Numbered from the stretch's first letter, positions 41,170-51,084 are shown. The stretch: 64,000 bases of DNA from Verrucomicrobiota bacterium (GCA_026398275.1 JAPLTF010000025.1:62001-126000), one strand, 5' to 3'. Notes: a model not told the origin generated them from the letters alone. A program made the numbers and translations.

Positions 41170-44139
41170 TTACGGTCGGGTGGCTATGGAGACATTGTCG
41201 ATAAACGCGCGCCAGGCCGTGGTCCTGAGACTGACCCTCATGCCGGAAGTGCCTCCGGTGAAATTGAGCGTCACGGTCTGGAAGCTGCCGGAGATCGTCG
41301 ATGTGTAGGCCGCAAAGTTGGAATTTCCGCCCGAGACGGACACGAGGATGGCACCCTCGACAGTCGTCCAACCTTTGACATCAAATTTCACGGAAAATTT
41401 CCCGCCATTCTGGCTGAGATCCAGCGGCCTGCTTGTCATGGAGCCGGCGGACCAATAAGTGCCCAGACGGACAGCGCCGCCCGCCTGCCAGGCATTGCGC
41501 ACCGAGGGGAAATTGGTGTTCCCGCTCCAGAAAACCGCAGAGGTGACGCTCGTGTTGTTCCCGCCCGTCAACTCGGCAAACTTCTCACTCAAAACCTCGA
41601 CCTCAGGATTCGCAATCGTGACATTCACAGGAACCGATGTCGCGGCCACTCCCTCCGTATCGGTTGCCCTGGCTGTCAGCACGCAGCCGCCAACCGCCGC
41701 CGGCGTGGTCCATGCGATCGAATACGGAGCTGTCGTGTCGATGCCGAGCGGTGTTGTTCCGTTGAAAAACTGAACCTGCGAAATGATTCCGGCATTCCCG
41801 ATGGCATTCCGGTCGGTTGCGGTCGCGGTCAATGTGACTGCGGAGTTCGGCGGGAAAGTTTGCCCCTCGGTCGGAGCAGTCAGGGCGACCACAGGAGGAG
41901 GATTGGTGACGCCACTTGAACCGAAGAGCGTGACCTCGGCGGAGGTCAGGGATCCAGTCGTTCCCGACTTCCGGTCCGCGACCTTCAGCGTCCATGTCCC
42001 GCTGGGATTCTCGCCCCAGTTCCGGACAGTCATGAAAGTCCAGCCGGTAAACTTGTTTGCCTTGTCCGGGCCGGTTTCGCCGAGCCTGCTGACCGTCCCT
42101 GACGGTGAGGTGAGCGTCACTTCCAATTGTCCTTTCGGAACATTTGTGACGCTGAGCTTGACGGTGACGTGCTCAACGCGACTGACAGGCGACGACGTGA
42201 AGCTGAATGTCCGGGTCACGCCCGTCGAGCTGTTGTCGGGGATCGGGGTTGACGTGGTGGAGGCGACAGATGTGGATCTCATCGCGCCAAGGGCAGAAAA
42301 TTGTTTCGCCAGAGCCACAGCCGCAGCTGCATCGATGAGACCCGCCCCGAACTTGTGGTTGAAATGAAATCCGCCGCCATTGGTCTTCCAGTCGGGATCG
42401 CTCGGGTTGACCTTTCTGGCCGACGTGATGAGGATCTCCTGCACGTCGCGCCACCCGAGGTTGGGATTGGCCTGGAGGACCAGGGCAACGACCCCGGCCG
42501 CGGTCGGAGTCGCCGAGGACGTTCCCCCGAAGGTCTGCGTGTAGCTCGCATCGCTGAGCTCGCCGGAAGTGGATCCGGTGTTGTATCCGTTGGTGCCGGA
42601 GCGGTCCACGGTCGTGATCTCAAGCGAAGGAGCATCCCCGCTCGAAGGTGCCGAGATGAGAATATTGGCGCCCGGCTCGCTGTAGTAGGCCTGCCGGGAC
42701 AGGCTGTCAAATGCCGCCACCGCAGCCGTGTAGATGGAATTCGCGTAGCCATCGTAGTTGGAGTTGTCCAGCACATCGCCGCCGTTGCCTGCAGCCCACA
42801 TGAAAATTGTCCCCTTTCCGCTGCGGCCGGTCTCCGTGGCGCTCTTGAGCGCTGCGAGCGCGAGCGGTCCGGGGCCCTCGAGCGTGAGCCCGTCGTCACT
42901 GGGGCCCCAGCTGTTGCTCTTGATCTGAATCAGCGACGGAAGATAGGCCATCGCTTCGGCCTCCTGCGAATCGCTGGCTGCGGCGGAAATCAGCCGCATG
43001 CCGACAAGCGTCGCTTCGGGAGCGCTCCCGCAGACGCCAATCCCGTTGTTTCCCCGGGCCGCAGCATTCCCTGCGCAGGCCGTCCCGTGGTCATCTCCCG
43101 GACCCGGGCTCGGGTCGAAGTCGCCGCCGTTCCAGTCCTTGTCATTGACCGTATCCACGTTGGCGATGAGGTCCGGGTGGTTGGTCTGCAGTCCGTCGTC
43201 GACAATGCCGATGCGGACGCCGGCCCCGCGAATCCCGGGCCCTGCGGGGTAGTTCCAGGCGGAATCCACGTCAATATCGGTTCCCGCCACAGCCCCGGAC
43301 TGGTTGTTGAATTTTAAGTGCCACTGTTTGCCGACGAGAGTGTCGTTGGGCATCGACCGCTTCGATTGAAGCCGCGCCAGCTGGGCGTCGGCGGCTTCCA
43401 CTCCCGGAAGCGTCTTCATGGTGCGGGAAAGCCGGAGCGATGCCAGGCCGGGACCGGTTTGAAAGATGACGTAATCCGGTGCGTATTCCGGCCGCTGAAA
43501 GGATCCAGCACCCGCAGATGCCGCCACTGCGGTGGCGTCTGTCCCGGCGGAGAGCTTTGCCGTCACCTGGTTTGTCACCAAACGCCGGGTAGACTCCGAC
43601 CTCGGCATCCCCTCAACATAAAGCACCGCCGATGCGCGCCCGGGCCCGGCCAAAACCAACTGCTCAAGCTCCTCGGCATCGTTCGCCTGGACCGGTGCGA
43701 GCCGGCCTTTTCCATCGGCATCGCTGACCCAGATTTCATCCAGGGCGAGCTGAAAGTTTCTCGGCGATCCACCATCGTCAATGACAATGCCGGCGACCGG
43801 CAGGGGAGCGGACGGACTGCCTGCCGTCGCAGCCGTTGGATTGCCCGGAGCGCCCGGGACGGTTGCGGCCTTGGAGGAAGGCGAAGCCGGTATGGCGGCA
43901 GGCGGCGGGTTCTGCGAAGACGGGAATCCGGATGCAGCCTGCGCGGGCTGCGATGGATTTGCGGACGAAGGAGTCGCGGCGCTTGCAGCCACTGCCGCAT
44001 TCGGGGAGGCGATGGATGAGCCTCCTTCGCCTGAGTGGCTGACCCCCCCGGAAAACACCAAAACCAGCGCCACCAGAAAGCCCAAGCACAGCAACGCCAC
44101 AGCTGCCTTTTTTAAGGTCATCATCGGAATGCATCGCAC
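41170..44139 (-). CDS. Subtilisin-like serine protease (S8) with P-domain and Ig-like domain
   Basis: The 989-residue protein has a membrane-anchoring or signal segment (about residues 10-30), a long Ala/Pro/Ser-rich linker (40-115), a prodomain-like region (115-265) and the S8 domain with Asp314 (GIVDDG), His351 (DDHGTACAGN) and Ser541 (GGTSSATPTAAG). A proprotein-convertase P-domain follows (RTFSFTSSP ... SGTVSRLGETGP), then an Ig-like/Big domain (PPVVALTAPTEGQTFPP) and a C-terminal beta-rich domain. ATG 44124 is an alternative start. The triad is complete, so it should be active outside the cytoplasm. Confidence 0.93.
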   Translation of the reverse strand: MRCIPMMTLKKAAVALLCLGFLVALVLVFSGGVSHSGEGGSSIASPNAAVAASAATPSSANPSQPAQAASGFPSSQNPPPAAIPASPSSKAATVPGAPGNPTAATAGSPSAPLPVAGIVIDDGGSPRNFQLALDEIWVSDADGKGRLAPVQANDAEELEQLVLAGPGRASAVLYVEGMPRSESTRRLVTNQVTAKLSAGTDATAVAASAGAGSFQRPEYAPDYVIFQTGPGLASLRLSRTMKTLPGVEAADAQLARLQSKRSMPNDTLVGKQWHLKFNNQSGAVAGTDIDVDSAWNYPAGPGIRGAGVRIGIVDDGLQTNHPDLIANVDTVNDKDWNGGDFDPSPGPGDDHGTACAGNAAARGNNGIGVCGSAPEATLVGMRLISAAASDSQEAEAMAYLPSLIQIKSNSWGPSDDGLTLEGPGPLALAALKSATETGRSGKGTIFMWAAGNGGDVLDNSNYDGYANSIYTAAVAAFDSLSRQAYYSEPGANILISAPSSGDAPSLEITTVDRSGTNGYNTGSTSGELSDASYTQTFGGTSSATPTAAGVVALVLQANPNLGWRDVQEILITSARKVNPSDPDWKTNGGGFHFNHKFGAGLIDAAAAVALAKQFSALGAMRSTSVASTTSTPIPDNSSTGVTRTFSFTSSPVSRVEHVTVKLSVTNVPKGQLEVTLTSPSGTVSRLGETGPDKANKFTGWTFMTVRNWGENPSGTWTLKVADRKSGTTGSLTSAEVTLFGSSGVTNPPPVVALTAPTEGQTFPPNSAVTLTATATDRNAIGNAGIISQVQFFNGTTPLGIDTTAPYSIAWTTPAAVGGCVLTARATDTEGVAATSVPVNVTIANPEVEVLSEKFAELTGGNNTSVTSAVFWSGNTNFPSVRNAWQAGGAVRLGTYWSAGSMTSRPLDLSQNGGKFSVKFDVKGWTTVEGAILVSVSGGNSNFAAYTSTISGSFQTVTLNFTGGTSGMRVSLRTTAWRAFIDNVSIATRP

Positions 44140-44246
44140 TACAAACGGATTGATGCAACCGGTATTACGCCAAAATCGCGCCTATTGCTCCACCGCAAAA
44201 AAAACCGCTTGGGGGATACGGCGGGAATCACCCGCCGGTTCCCGGA

Positions 44247-45239
44247 TCAGACCTTCCAGAGCTGCAGGACGCGGAGGTAGTTCGCGCGCTCGAAAGCTGC
44301 GGGGTCCGGGGAATTCCGGTGGCTCAGGCACCCGCGCATCTCGGAGATATCGTTGTAGTCGTGCTCCTTCATCCATTCGGTGAAGTCCTTGATCAACGAG
44401 GCCATCGCCTGCGGGCCATGCCGCAGGAGGAGCGAGACCAACTGGAGGGTGTCGGCACCGGCCATGATGCCCTTGATGGCATCATGCACGCGGTGGACCC
44501 CGCCGCTCAGCGAAAGCGAGAGGGGAGTTTTTCCATAAAGGACAGCCATCCAGCGCAGGCGGAGCAGGATCTCCGACGAGGTGGAGAGGAAAATTTTCGG
44601 CTCGACGTTGAGATCCTCGATATCGAGGTCCGGCTGGTAGAACCGGTTGAAAAGCACGAGCCCGTTCGCGCCGGCGAGATGGATGCTTTTCGCCATGTGG
44701 GGCAGCGAGGAATAGAACGGAGCGAGCTTCACCGCGAGCGGGATGGTGAGCTTTTCGCGGACCCCCGCCACGACTTCGAGCACGCGGGCCTCGATCTCGG
44801 AACCGCTCTCGTCCATGTCGGTCGGAACCTCGTAGATATTGAGCTCGATGGCATCCGCCCCGGCCTCCTCCATGAGCTTCGCATGCCCGACCCATCCGCC
44901 CGGCGTCCGGCCGTTGAGCGAGGCGATCACAGGAATCGACAGCCGGCTTTTCAGGAGGGCGACATGGTTGAGGTAGTCCTCCGGCCCGAGGGAATACTCG
45001 GCGGATTCCGGGAAGTAGCTCAAGCCTTCCGCGTTCGACTCTTCGACCCCTTCCGTGAAGGCGGCCATGGCGGAGGATTCGCTGGTCAGCTGCTCCTCGA
45101 AGAGCGAGTGCATCACGAGCGCCGAGGCGCCGCTGTCTTCCAGCCGCCGCGCCATGTCGATGTCGTCGCCGAGCGGCGAAGCGCCGATGACAAACGGGGA
45201 GCTGAGTTCAATGCCGAGGTATTGGGTTTTCAGGTTCAT
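44247..45239 (-). CDS. Dihydroorotate dehydrogenase-like flavoprotein
   Basis: The 330-residue TIM-barrel protein resembles class 1 dihydroorotate dehydrogenases: LSSPFVIGASPLGDD, IPVIASLNGRTPGGW, LNIYEVPTD and a flavin-binding end with SGGVHRVHDAIKGIMAGAD. Members beside pyruvate:ferredoxin oxidoreductase genes are usually listed as DHOD-like rather than PyrD, and the catalytic base of true PyrD is not evident. Its ATG overlaps the nifJ stop (ATGA), so it is coupled to nifJ and may work with ferredoxin-linked redox steps (inference). Confidence 0.85.
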   Translation of the reverse strand: MNLKTQYLGIELSSPFVIGASPLGDDIDMARRLEDSGASALVMHSLFEEQLTSESSAMAAFTEGVEESNAEGLSYFPESAEYSLGPEDYLNHVALLKSRLSIPVIASLNGRTPGGWVGHAKLMEEAGADAIELNIYEVPTDMDESGSEIEARVLEVVAGVREKLTIPLAVKLAPFYSSLPHMAKSIHLAGANGLVLFNRFYQPDLDIEDLNVEPKIFLSTSSEILLRLRWMAVLYGKTPLSLSLSGGVHRVHDAIKGIMAGADTLQLVSLLLRHGPQAMASLIKDFTEWMKEHDYNDISEMRGCLSHRNSPDPAAFERANYLRVLQLWKV

Positions 45240-48200
45240 GAGTTTTTCTCCGGAGTTCCGCTGTTGGCCATGCGGCGATAGAGATCGTATCGCGAGGTGA
45301 TCTGATCCTGTGCGATATGGGCGAGGGCCGATGCTCGCTCCTTGTTCGTGGCCTCCAGGAAGCGGTAGCGGACCTCGTTTTCCGTGAAGCGCGCCAGCGG
45401 GAGCTTCGGTGCCGGCGAGTCGAGGACCAGCGGCGTGAGCCCGGCTTCGCGGCGGCGCGGGTCGTGCCGGTAGAGCGGCCAGTAGCCGGTGTCGACCGCG
45501 AGCTTCTGCTGCTCGAGCCCGTGCGCGAGGTTGTATCCGTGCGCGATACAGTGGCTGTAGGCGATGATCAGGGAGGTGCCCGGGTAGGCCTCCGCCTCGG
45601 CAAACGCCTTCACTGTCTGCGAATCTTTTCCTCCCAGCGCCACGCGGGCGACATAGACATCGCCGTAGCTCATGGCGTAGAGGCCGAGATCCTTCTTCTC
45701 ATGCGATTTTCCGGAGGAGGCGAATTTTGCCACCGCCCCGATCGGCGTCGATTTCGACTGCTGCCCGCCGGTGTTCGAGTAGACCTCGGTGTCGAGGACG
45801 AGGATGTTGAGATTTTCGCCCAGCGAGAGCACGTGGTCGAGGCCGCCGAACCCGATGTCGTAGGCCCACCCGTCGCCGCCCATGATCCAGACGGATTTTT
45901 TGACGAGGTAGTCGGCGAGGCCGGCGAGCCGGGCGCGCAGGTTTTCGGAAACCAGGGCGATCTTGGCCTTGAGTTCGACAACCCGCTTTCTCTGTTCGGC
46001 AATCCCAGCCTCCGTGGACTGGTCGGCATCCAGGATCGATGCGACAAACTCCGCGCCGAGGACATCCTTCGATGCGAGGAGCAATTCTTTCGCCTGCGTC
46101 TCCCGGTCCGAAACGGAAAGCCGGAGCCCGAGGCCGAATTCCGCGTTGTCCTCGAAGAGCGAGTTCGCCCAGGCGGGCCCGCGTCCGTCGGAATTCACGG
46201 TGTAGGGAGTCGTCGGCAGGTTGCCCCCATAAATCGAGGAGCAGCCGGTCGCGTTCGCGATGATCGCCCGGTCGCCAAAGAGCTGGGTCACGAGCTTGAC
46301 GTAAGGAGTCTCGCCGCAGCCCACGCATGCGCCGGAATACTCGAACAGCGGCGGGAAGAACTGGCTGTCCTTCACGATGTCGGTCTTGAGACGCGTCCGG
46401 TCCGGTGCGGGGAGCGATTCGAAGAATGAGAAATTCGCGCGTTCCTGCTCGCGGAGCGGATCCAGCAGAGCGGCATCAAGAGCCTTGTGCTTCGCGTTGG
46501 TCTTGTCCTTGGCGGGACAGACGTTGATGCACAGACGGCAGCCGGTGCAATCCTCCGGAGCGACCTGGATCGTATAGCGCTGGCCCGGGATTTCCTGCGA
46601 CCGGAACGCCACCGACTGGAAGGCGGACGGGGCGTTGGCGAGCTCGGCTTCCGGATAGTATTTTGCGCGGATGGCGGCATGCGGGCAGACGATGACACAC
46701 TTGTTGCACTGGATGCAGAGCGCGGAATCCCAGACCGGGATTTCCAGGGCGAGGTTGCGCTTCTCCCATTTGCTCGTGCCGGTCGGCCAGACCCCATCGG
46801 GAGGGAATGCGCTCACCGGCAGCGCGTCGCCGCGGCCGGCCAGGAGGGTTCCGGAAACGGTCCGCACAAACTCCGGCGCCTCGGCCGGGATCGGGAACGG
46901 GCGCGGGCGCTTGGCGGTGACAGTCGCCGGAACGACGACCTCGTGGACGCCGGCCACGGACTTGTCCACGGCGTTGCAATTCCGCTGCACAAGATCGGCT
47001 CCCTTGCGGGCGTAGCTCTTCTCGATCGCGCTCTTGATCTCGGCGATCGCCTGGTCGAGCGGCAGAATGTCGCTCAGCGCGAAATACGCCACCTGCATGA
47101 TCGTGTTGATGCGCGCGCCCATGCCGGTTTCCTTGGCGATGCGGTAGGCGTCGATGACGTAGAACTTCAGCTTCTTCGAGATGATGAGCTCCTGGGTCTC
47201 ATGCGAGAGGTGGTCCCAGGCGGTGTCCGCGCCGTGCGGCGTGTTGAGGAGGAAAATCGCCCCGTCCCTCGTGGTTTCGAGAACCGGCTGCTGCTCGAGC
47301 AGGTGGTATTGGTGGCACCCGACAAAATCCGCCGCGGAGATCAGATACGGCGCATGGATCGGCTCGTTGCCGAACCTCAAGTGCGAGACAGTGACCGCTC
47401 CCGCCTTCTTTGAATCGTAAACGAAATACGCCTGGGCGTGGAGCCCCAGCTTCTTGGCGATGATCTTGATCGTATTCTTGTTCGCGCCGACCGTGCCGTC
47501 GGATCCGAGCCCGAAGAAGACCGCCTGGTTGAACGTCTGGCCGGGCAGGTGGAATTCCGGATCATACCGGAGCGAGAGCCCGCTGACGTCGTCCTCGATT
47601 CCGATTGTGAACTCCTCGCGGGGAGTCTCGGCCTGCATGTCGGAGAAGATCGCCATGGCCATGGCCGGCGTGAATTCCTTCGAGGCGAGGCCGAACCGGC
47701 CCGCGCTGATCTTTGGCAGCTCGCTCCAGCGCGAGCGCCCCTTGGCGCGCATCGTCGAGGAGACGTCCAGAAAGAGGGGTTCGCCCGGTGCGCCCGGCTC
47801 CTTCGTCCTGTCCAAAACCGTGATGTGCTTCACCGTGGCCGGCAGCGCATTCAAAAACGCCCACGCGTCGAACGGCCGGTAGAGCCGGACCTGAAGGACC
47901 CCGGTCCGCTGGCCGGTGCTGTTCAAATGCTTGGACGTCTCGCGGAGGGTTTCCCCGCCGGAGCCCATGACGACGACCACGCGGTCTGCTTCCGGATCGC
48001 CGGTGTAATCGAAGAGGTGGTAGGCGCGGCCGGTGAGCGAGGCGAACCGGAACATCGCCTCCTGCACGATCCCCGGCAGCGCCGCGTAAAATGGATTCGC
48101 CGCCTCGCGGGCCTGGAAAAACGCGTCCGGGTTCTGGGCGGTTCCCCGGATGCTCGGGTGGTCGGGCGTCATCGCCCGCTTCGCATGGGCCTGGATCGCG

Positions 48201-48805
48201 GCCTCATCGATCATCGCGCGGAGCACGTCATCGGAGAGCACCTCCAGATCGTTGATCTCATGCGAGGTGCGGAATCCGTCGAAGAAATGCAGGAACGGCA
48301 CGCGCGCAAGGAGCGTGGACGCATGCGCGATGCACGCCATGTCGTGGGCTTCCTGGACGCTCGCCGAGGACAGCAGCGCGAAACCGGTCTGCCGCACGGC
48401 CATGACATCCGAGTGGTCGCCGAAAATCGAAAGCGCATGGGTGGCCAGAGAGCGCGCGGTCACATGCATGCAGAACGGGATCAGCTGCCCGGCCAGCTTA
48501 TACATGATCGGAATCATGAGCAGGAGCCCCTGCGACGCGGTGAATGTCGTGGCGAGCGATCCGCCTTGCAGCATTCCGTGGATGGTTCCGGCGGCACCCG
48601 CCTCGGATTGCATCTCAACGATTTTGGGAACATGCCCCCACAGGTTTCCCTGTCCCTTGGATGCCCATTCGTCGGAGAGCTCGCCCATCGGGGTCGAGGG
48701 CGTGATCGGGTAAAGGGCGATCGTTTCACTGAGCCGGTAAGCGACATTCGCCGCAGCTTCGTTTCCATCCAAGCTCCTTCTTGCTGCACCATTTTGTGTC
48801 TGCAT
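45236..48805 (-). CDS. nifJ: Pyruvate:ferredoxin (flavodoxin) oxidoreductase
   Basis: This single-chain 1189-residue enzyme oxidises pyruvate to acetyl-CoA and CO2, reducing ferredoxin or flavodoxin. Domains in order: pyrimidine-binding N-domain (AYRLSETIALYPITPSTPMGE), domain II, the gamma domain, two ferredoxin-like [4Fe-4S] motifs (CIQCNKCVIVCP and CTGCRLCINVCP), and the C-terminal thiamine-diphosphate domain with CVGCGETPY, ATGCSSIYGG and GGDGWAYDIGFGG. Length is normal for the single-polypeptide class. It is the first gene of nifJ plus the DHOD-like gene. A 21-base imperfect palindrome sits four bases before its start. Confidence 0.96.
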   Translation of the reverse strand: MQTQNGAARRSLDGNEAAANVAYRLSETIALYPITPSTPMGELSDEWASKGQGNLWGHVPKIVEMQSEAGAAGTIHGMLQGGSLATTFTASQGLLLMIPIMYKLAGQLIPFCMHVTARSLATHALSIFGDHSDVMAVRQTGFALLSSASVQEAHDMACIAHASTLLARVPFLHFFDGFRTSHEINDLEVLSDDVLRAMIDEAAIQAHAKRAMTPDHPSIRGTAQNPDAFFQAREAANPFYAALPGIVQEAMFRFASLTGRAYHLFDYTGDPEADRVVVVMGSGGETLRETSKHLNSTGQRTGVLQVRLYRPFDAWAFLNALPATVKHITVLDRTKEPGAPGEPLFLDVSSTMRAKGRSRWSELPKISAGRFGLASKEFTPAMAMAIFSDMQAETPREEFTIGIEDDVSGLSLRYDPEFHLPGQTFNQAVFFGLGSDGTVGANKNTIKIIAKKLGLHAQAYFVYDSKKAGAVTVSHLRFGNEPIHAPYLISAADFVGCHQYHLLEQQPVLETTRDGAIFLLNTPHGADTAWDHLSHETQELIISKKLKFYVIDAYRIAKETGMGARINTIMQVAYFALSDILPLDQAIAEIKSAIEKSYARKGADLVQRNCNAVDKSVAGVHEVVVPATVTAKRPRPFPIPAEAPEFVRTVSGTLLAGRGDALPVSAFPPDGVWPTGTSKWEKRNLALEIPVWDSALCIQCNKCVIVCPHAAIRAKYYPEAELANAPSAFQSVAFRSQEIPGQRYTIQVAPEDCTGCRLCINVCPAKDKTNAKHKALDAALLDPLREQERANFSFFESLPAPDRTRLKTDIVKDSQFFPPLFEYSGACVGCGETPYVKLVTQLFGDRAIIANATGCSSIYGGNLPTTPYTVNSDGRGPAWANSLFEDNAEFGLGLRLSVSDRETQAKELLLASKDVLGAEFVASILDADQSTEAGIAEQRKRVVELKAKIALVSENLRARLAGLADYLVKKSVWIMGGDGWAYDIGFGGLDHVLSLGENLNILVLDTEVYSNTGGQQSKSTPIGAVAKFASSGKSHEKKDLGLYAMSYGDVYVARVALGGKDSQTVKAFAEAEAYPGTSLIIAYSHCIAHGYNLAHGLEQQKLAVDTGYWPLYRHDPRRREAGLTPLVLDSPAPKLPLARFTENEVRYRFLEATNKERASALAHIAQDQITSRYDLYRRMANSGTPEKNS

Positions 48806-48808
48806 AGT

Positions 48809-48829
48809 GGTATAAGCTATGCTAATACC
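48809..48829 (-). promoter_or_regulatory. AT-rich palindrome at the nifJ start
   Basis: GGTATAAGCTATGCTAATACC (48809-48829) is an imperfect palindrome (17 of 21 positions) that ends four bases before the nifJ start codon. In this GC-rich region it stands out by its AT content. It could be an operator, or overlap the -10 region of the nifJ promoter on the minus strand. No experimental or family evidence assigns a binder. Confidence 0.4.
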
Positions 48830-48927
48830 AGCTTCTGTAAAGCGAAAAACGGATTAATGGCAGCCCTGCGGGGATCCATCGCTTTTCCCGCTGGCGGCCG
48901 CCCTTCTACGCTGCTCTACTTGCCGGC

Positions 48928-49710
48928 ATGCTTGAGGTGACTGTGCTGGCCAGCGGGAGTTCCGGAAATGCCCTGTTGGTGCGCTCCGGGGACTGTTCTT
49001 TGCTGGTGGACGCCGGGCTGAGCGCCCGCAAGCTGTCGGTGTGCCTCGAGGCCTGCGGGGTGGCCCCCGGATCGCTCTCCGGAATCCTGCTCACCCACGA
49101 GCACGGCGATCACACCCGGGGGCTGAAGGTCTTTGTGGACAAACACCAGGTGCCGGTATTCGCCAACCCTCTCACCGCCGATCATCTCAAACGGGCGGGG
49201 ATCGGGGCGCGGTGGAATTTGTTCGCGAGCGGATCGGGATTTACACTGGAAAGCATCGAGGTGCTTCCATTTTCGGTTCCGCACGATGCCGCAGATCCGG
49301 TCGGATTCGTCCTGCGCTCGAACGGCACCGGCTTCGCGGTTCTCACCGACCTCGGCTACGCCACCCGCCAGGTTGTGGAATCGGTCCGCGGGGTGCATGC
49401 CCTCCTGATCGAGACAAACCACGACGAGGCGCTGCTGCAAAGCGACACCAAGCGCCCATGGTCCGTGAAGCAGAGGATTCTCTCACGGCACGGCCATCTC
49501 TCCAATTCCGCAGCTGCGGAAATCGTCGCCGGGGTCGCCACCGAAGCCCTCCGCCATGTGCTCCTCGGGCACCTGAGCCGGGACTGCAATTCGCCCGAAC
49601 TGGCGGTGCAGGCCGTGGGGGCGCGCCTCCAGGCCGGCGGCCATGTGTCCGTCCGGGTCCAGTGCGCGCGGGCGGACGACGAATCGCCGATGCTCAGGCT
49701 CGTGATCTGA
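48928..49710 (+). CDS. Metallo-beta-lactamase-fold hydrolase (YycJ/VicX-like)
   Basis: The 260-residue protein has the MBL fold metal site HEHGDH (His57, His59, Asp61, His62) after LASGSSGNALLVRSGDCSLLVDAGLS, the opening typical of YycJ/VicX-like proteins, which are linked to cell-wall or DNA-repair roles in other phyla. It also keeps VLTDLGYAT, IETNHDE and LLGHLSRDCNSPELA, all family marks. It is divergent from nifJ across 122 bases. Confidence 0.9.
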   Translation: MLEVTVLASGSSGNALLVRSGDCSLLVDAGLSARKLSVCLEACGVAPGSLSGILLTHEHGDHTRGLKVFVDKHQVPVFANPLTADHLKRAGIGARWNLFASGSGFTLESIEVLPFSVPHDAADPVGFVLRSNGTGFAVLTDLGYATRQVVESVRGVHALLIETNHDEALLQSDTKRPWSVKQRILSRHGHLSNSAAAEIVAGVATEALRHVLLGHLSRDCNSPELAVQAVGARLQAGGHVSVRVQCARADDESPMLRLVI

Positions 49711-49723
49711 GCGCCGAGAAATG

Positions 49724-50722
49724 TCAGGCGTTCGGGAGATCGCCGTCGCCGAAGAGCTGCCGGTAGCCCTGGCACCAGATCAGATACCCGAGCGGCATCG
49801 TGGCGAGCATGCCGACGCAACAGGCAAGCATGCCGGCCATCGCGATGAGACCGACCAGGATCATGAGGCCGAGCACCTGGAACCACTGGCGGTGGACGGT
49901 TCTGATCGCGGCCGTGACCGCCTGCCAGAAGCCGATTTTTTTGTCCACGATCAGCGGGAAAACAAATCCGAGCGGGACGGCCAAATAGATAAGCGGGATG
50001 ATCGCAAGCACGCCGGCCACAATGACCGGAACGCTGGATTTCATCGTGGCAGTCAGAAAGATCCCCGGAGCCACGAGCACGGCGACAATGATGAAAACCG
50101 CCAGGATCCAGACCAGCATGGCGAGCAGGAGCTGGATCCAGTTCGATGCGCGGAACCCGGCAAACAGGTTGTCGATGTTCGATTTTCCGGTCCGGAGGGA
50201 CTCGATGAAAAAATACATGAACCCGGCCGAGAGGATCGTGGAGACTCCGGTCGCCAGGGCGTAGAAGAAAAGAAAGACGACCACCATCCCGATCATTATT
50301 CCGATCTGGGCTGACGATCCGTGGCCCGTGAAGCGTTCGAGAACCGCCTGGGCGAACTGCATCGGGATTTGCACAACCGCCGAGATCGCGAAGAGGATCA
50401 GGGTGCCCACGACGCAGAGCCCCCAGTTCCGCTGAAAGCAGTCCCATGCCTTGCTCAGGCACTCATCGAACCGGATGTTGCCGGGCTTCTCAAAACCGGC
50501 CGGTGGGCCATCCAATGAAGGCGGCAGGGAATCGACTGCGGGAATCGCCGCCCCGGGAGGCGGAAGATGGGTGAGGGAGGAGAGCGGCTGCCAGGATTCC
50601 ATCCCTTCCTGCCAGGCCAGGTCGTCCGGGAGAAACCGGCCGCTCTCGAGGCCGTTGGAGACATCCTGCTCGGAGAATTGCCCAAGACTCTGACGATCGC
50701 GGTTGACAAAGATCATGGCCAT
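49724..50722 (-). CDS. GYF-domain membrane protein
   Basis: The 332-residue protein begins with a short GYF_2-type domain (IFVNRDRQSLGQFSEQDVSNGLESGRFLPDDLAWQEG in substance, then MESWQPLSSL), a Pro-rich linker and a multi-pass membrane domain (about five or six helices, from WGLCVVGTLILFAISAVVQ to MLACCVGMLATMPLGYLIW). This plan is common in Verrucomicrobiota and Planctomycetota, and the membrane part resembles DUF4013-like proteins; its function is unknown. The second in-frame ATG (50716) is an alternative start. Confidence 0.83.
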   Translation of the reverse strand: MAMIFVNRDRQSLGQFSEQDVSNGLESGRFLPDDLAWQEGMESWQPLSSLTHLPPPGAAIPAVDSLPPSLDGPPAGFEKPGNIRFDECLSKAWDCFQRNWGLCVVGTLILFAISAVVQIPMQFAQAVLERFTGHGSSAQIGIMIGMVVVFLFFYALATGVSTILSAGFMYFFIESLRTGKSNIDNLFAGFRASNWIQLLLAMLVWILAVFIIVAVLVAPGIFLTATMKSSVPVIVAGVLAIIPLIYLAVPLGFVFPLIVDKKIGFWQAVTAAIRTVHRQWFQVLGLMILVGLIAMAGMLACCVGMLATMPLGYLIWCQGYRQLFGDGDLPNA

Positions 50723-50844
50723 GCCCGACTTGCCTACACGATTGCCGCCGCCGCGGTCAAACCCTTAGCGTGCTCCGGATATCGGGGGTTGCGCCGTCAC
50801 CGGTCACTATTTGACATTCTGGCCAGACTGGCTATTTTTCAGGG

Positions 50845-51084
50845 ATGACTTGGCAGTTGCAGGATGCAAAGAACCGGTTCAGCGAAGTCGTGAACCTTGC
50901 TCTGAGCGATGGTCCACAGACCATCACACGGCATGGGAGGGCCGCGGTCGTCATCGTCGCCGCAGGGCAGTATGCCCGCGAATCCGGCCGGGAAAAGCTC
51001 TCGGCCGTCCTCCGGGAATGTCCGGTGAAGGGATGGAAGATTTCCCGCGACAAGGATACCGGACGCACCCTCAACTTCGAGTGA
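50845..51084 (+). CDS. Phd/YefM-family antitoxin
   Basis: The 79-residue protein starts MTWQLQDAKNRFSEVVNLAL and continues GPQTITRHGRAAVVIVAA, the DNA-binding domain of Phd/YefM antitoxins; the tail (LSAVLRECPVKGWKISRD) would bind the toxin. It ends one base before the PIN-domain gene starts. Such pairs are autoregulated by the antitoxin; no operator was resolved. Confidence 0.9.
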   Translation: MTWQLQDAKNRFSEVVNLALSDGPQTITRHGRAAVVIVAAGQYARESGREKLSAVLRECPVKGWKISRDKDTGRTLNFE

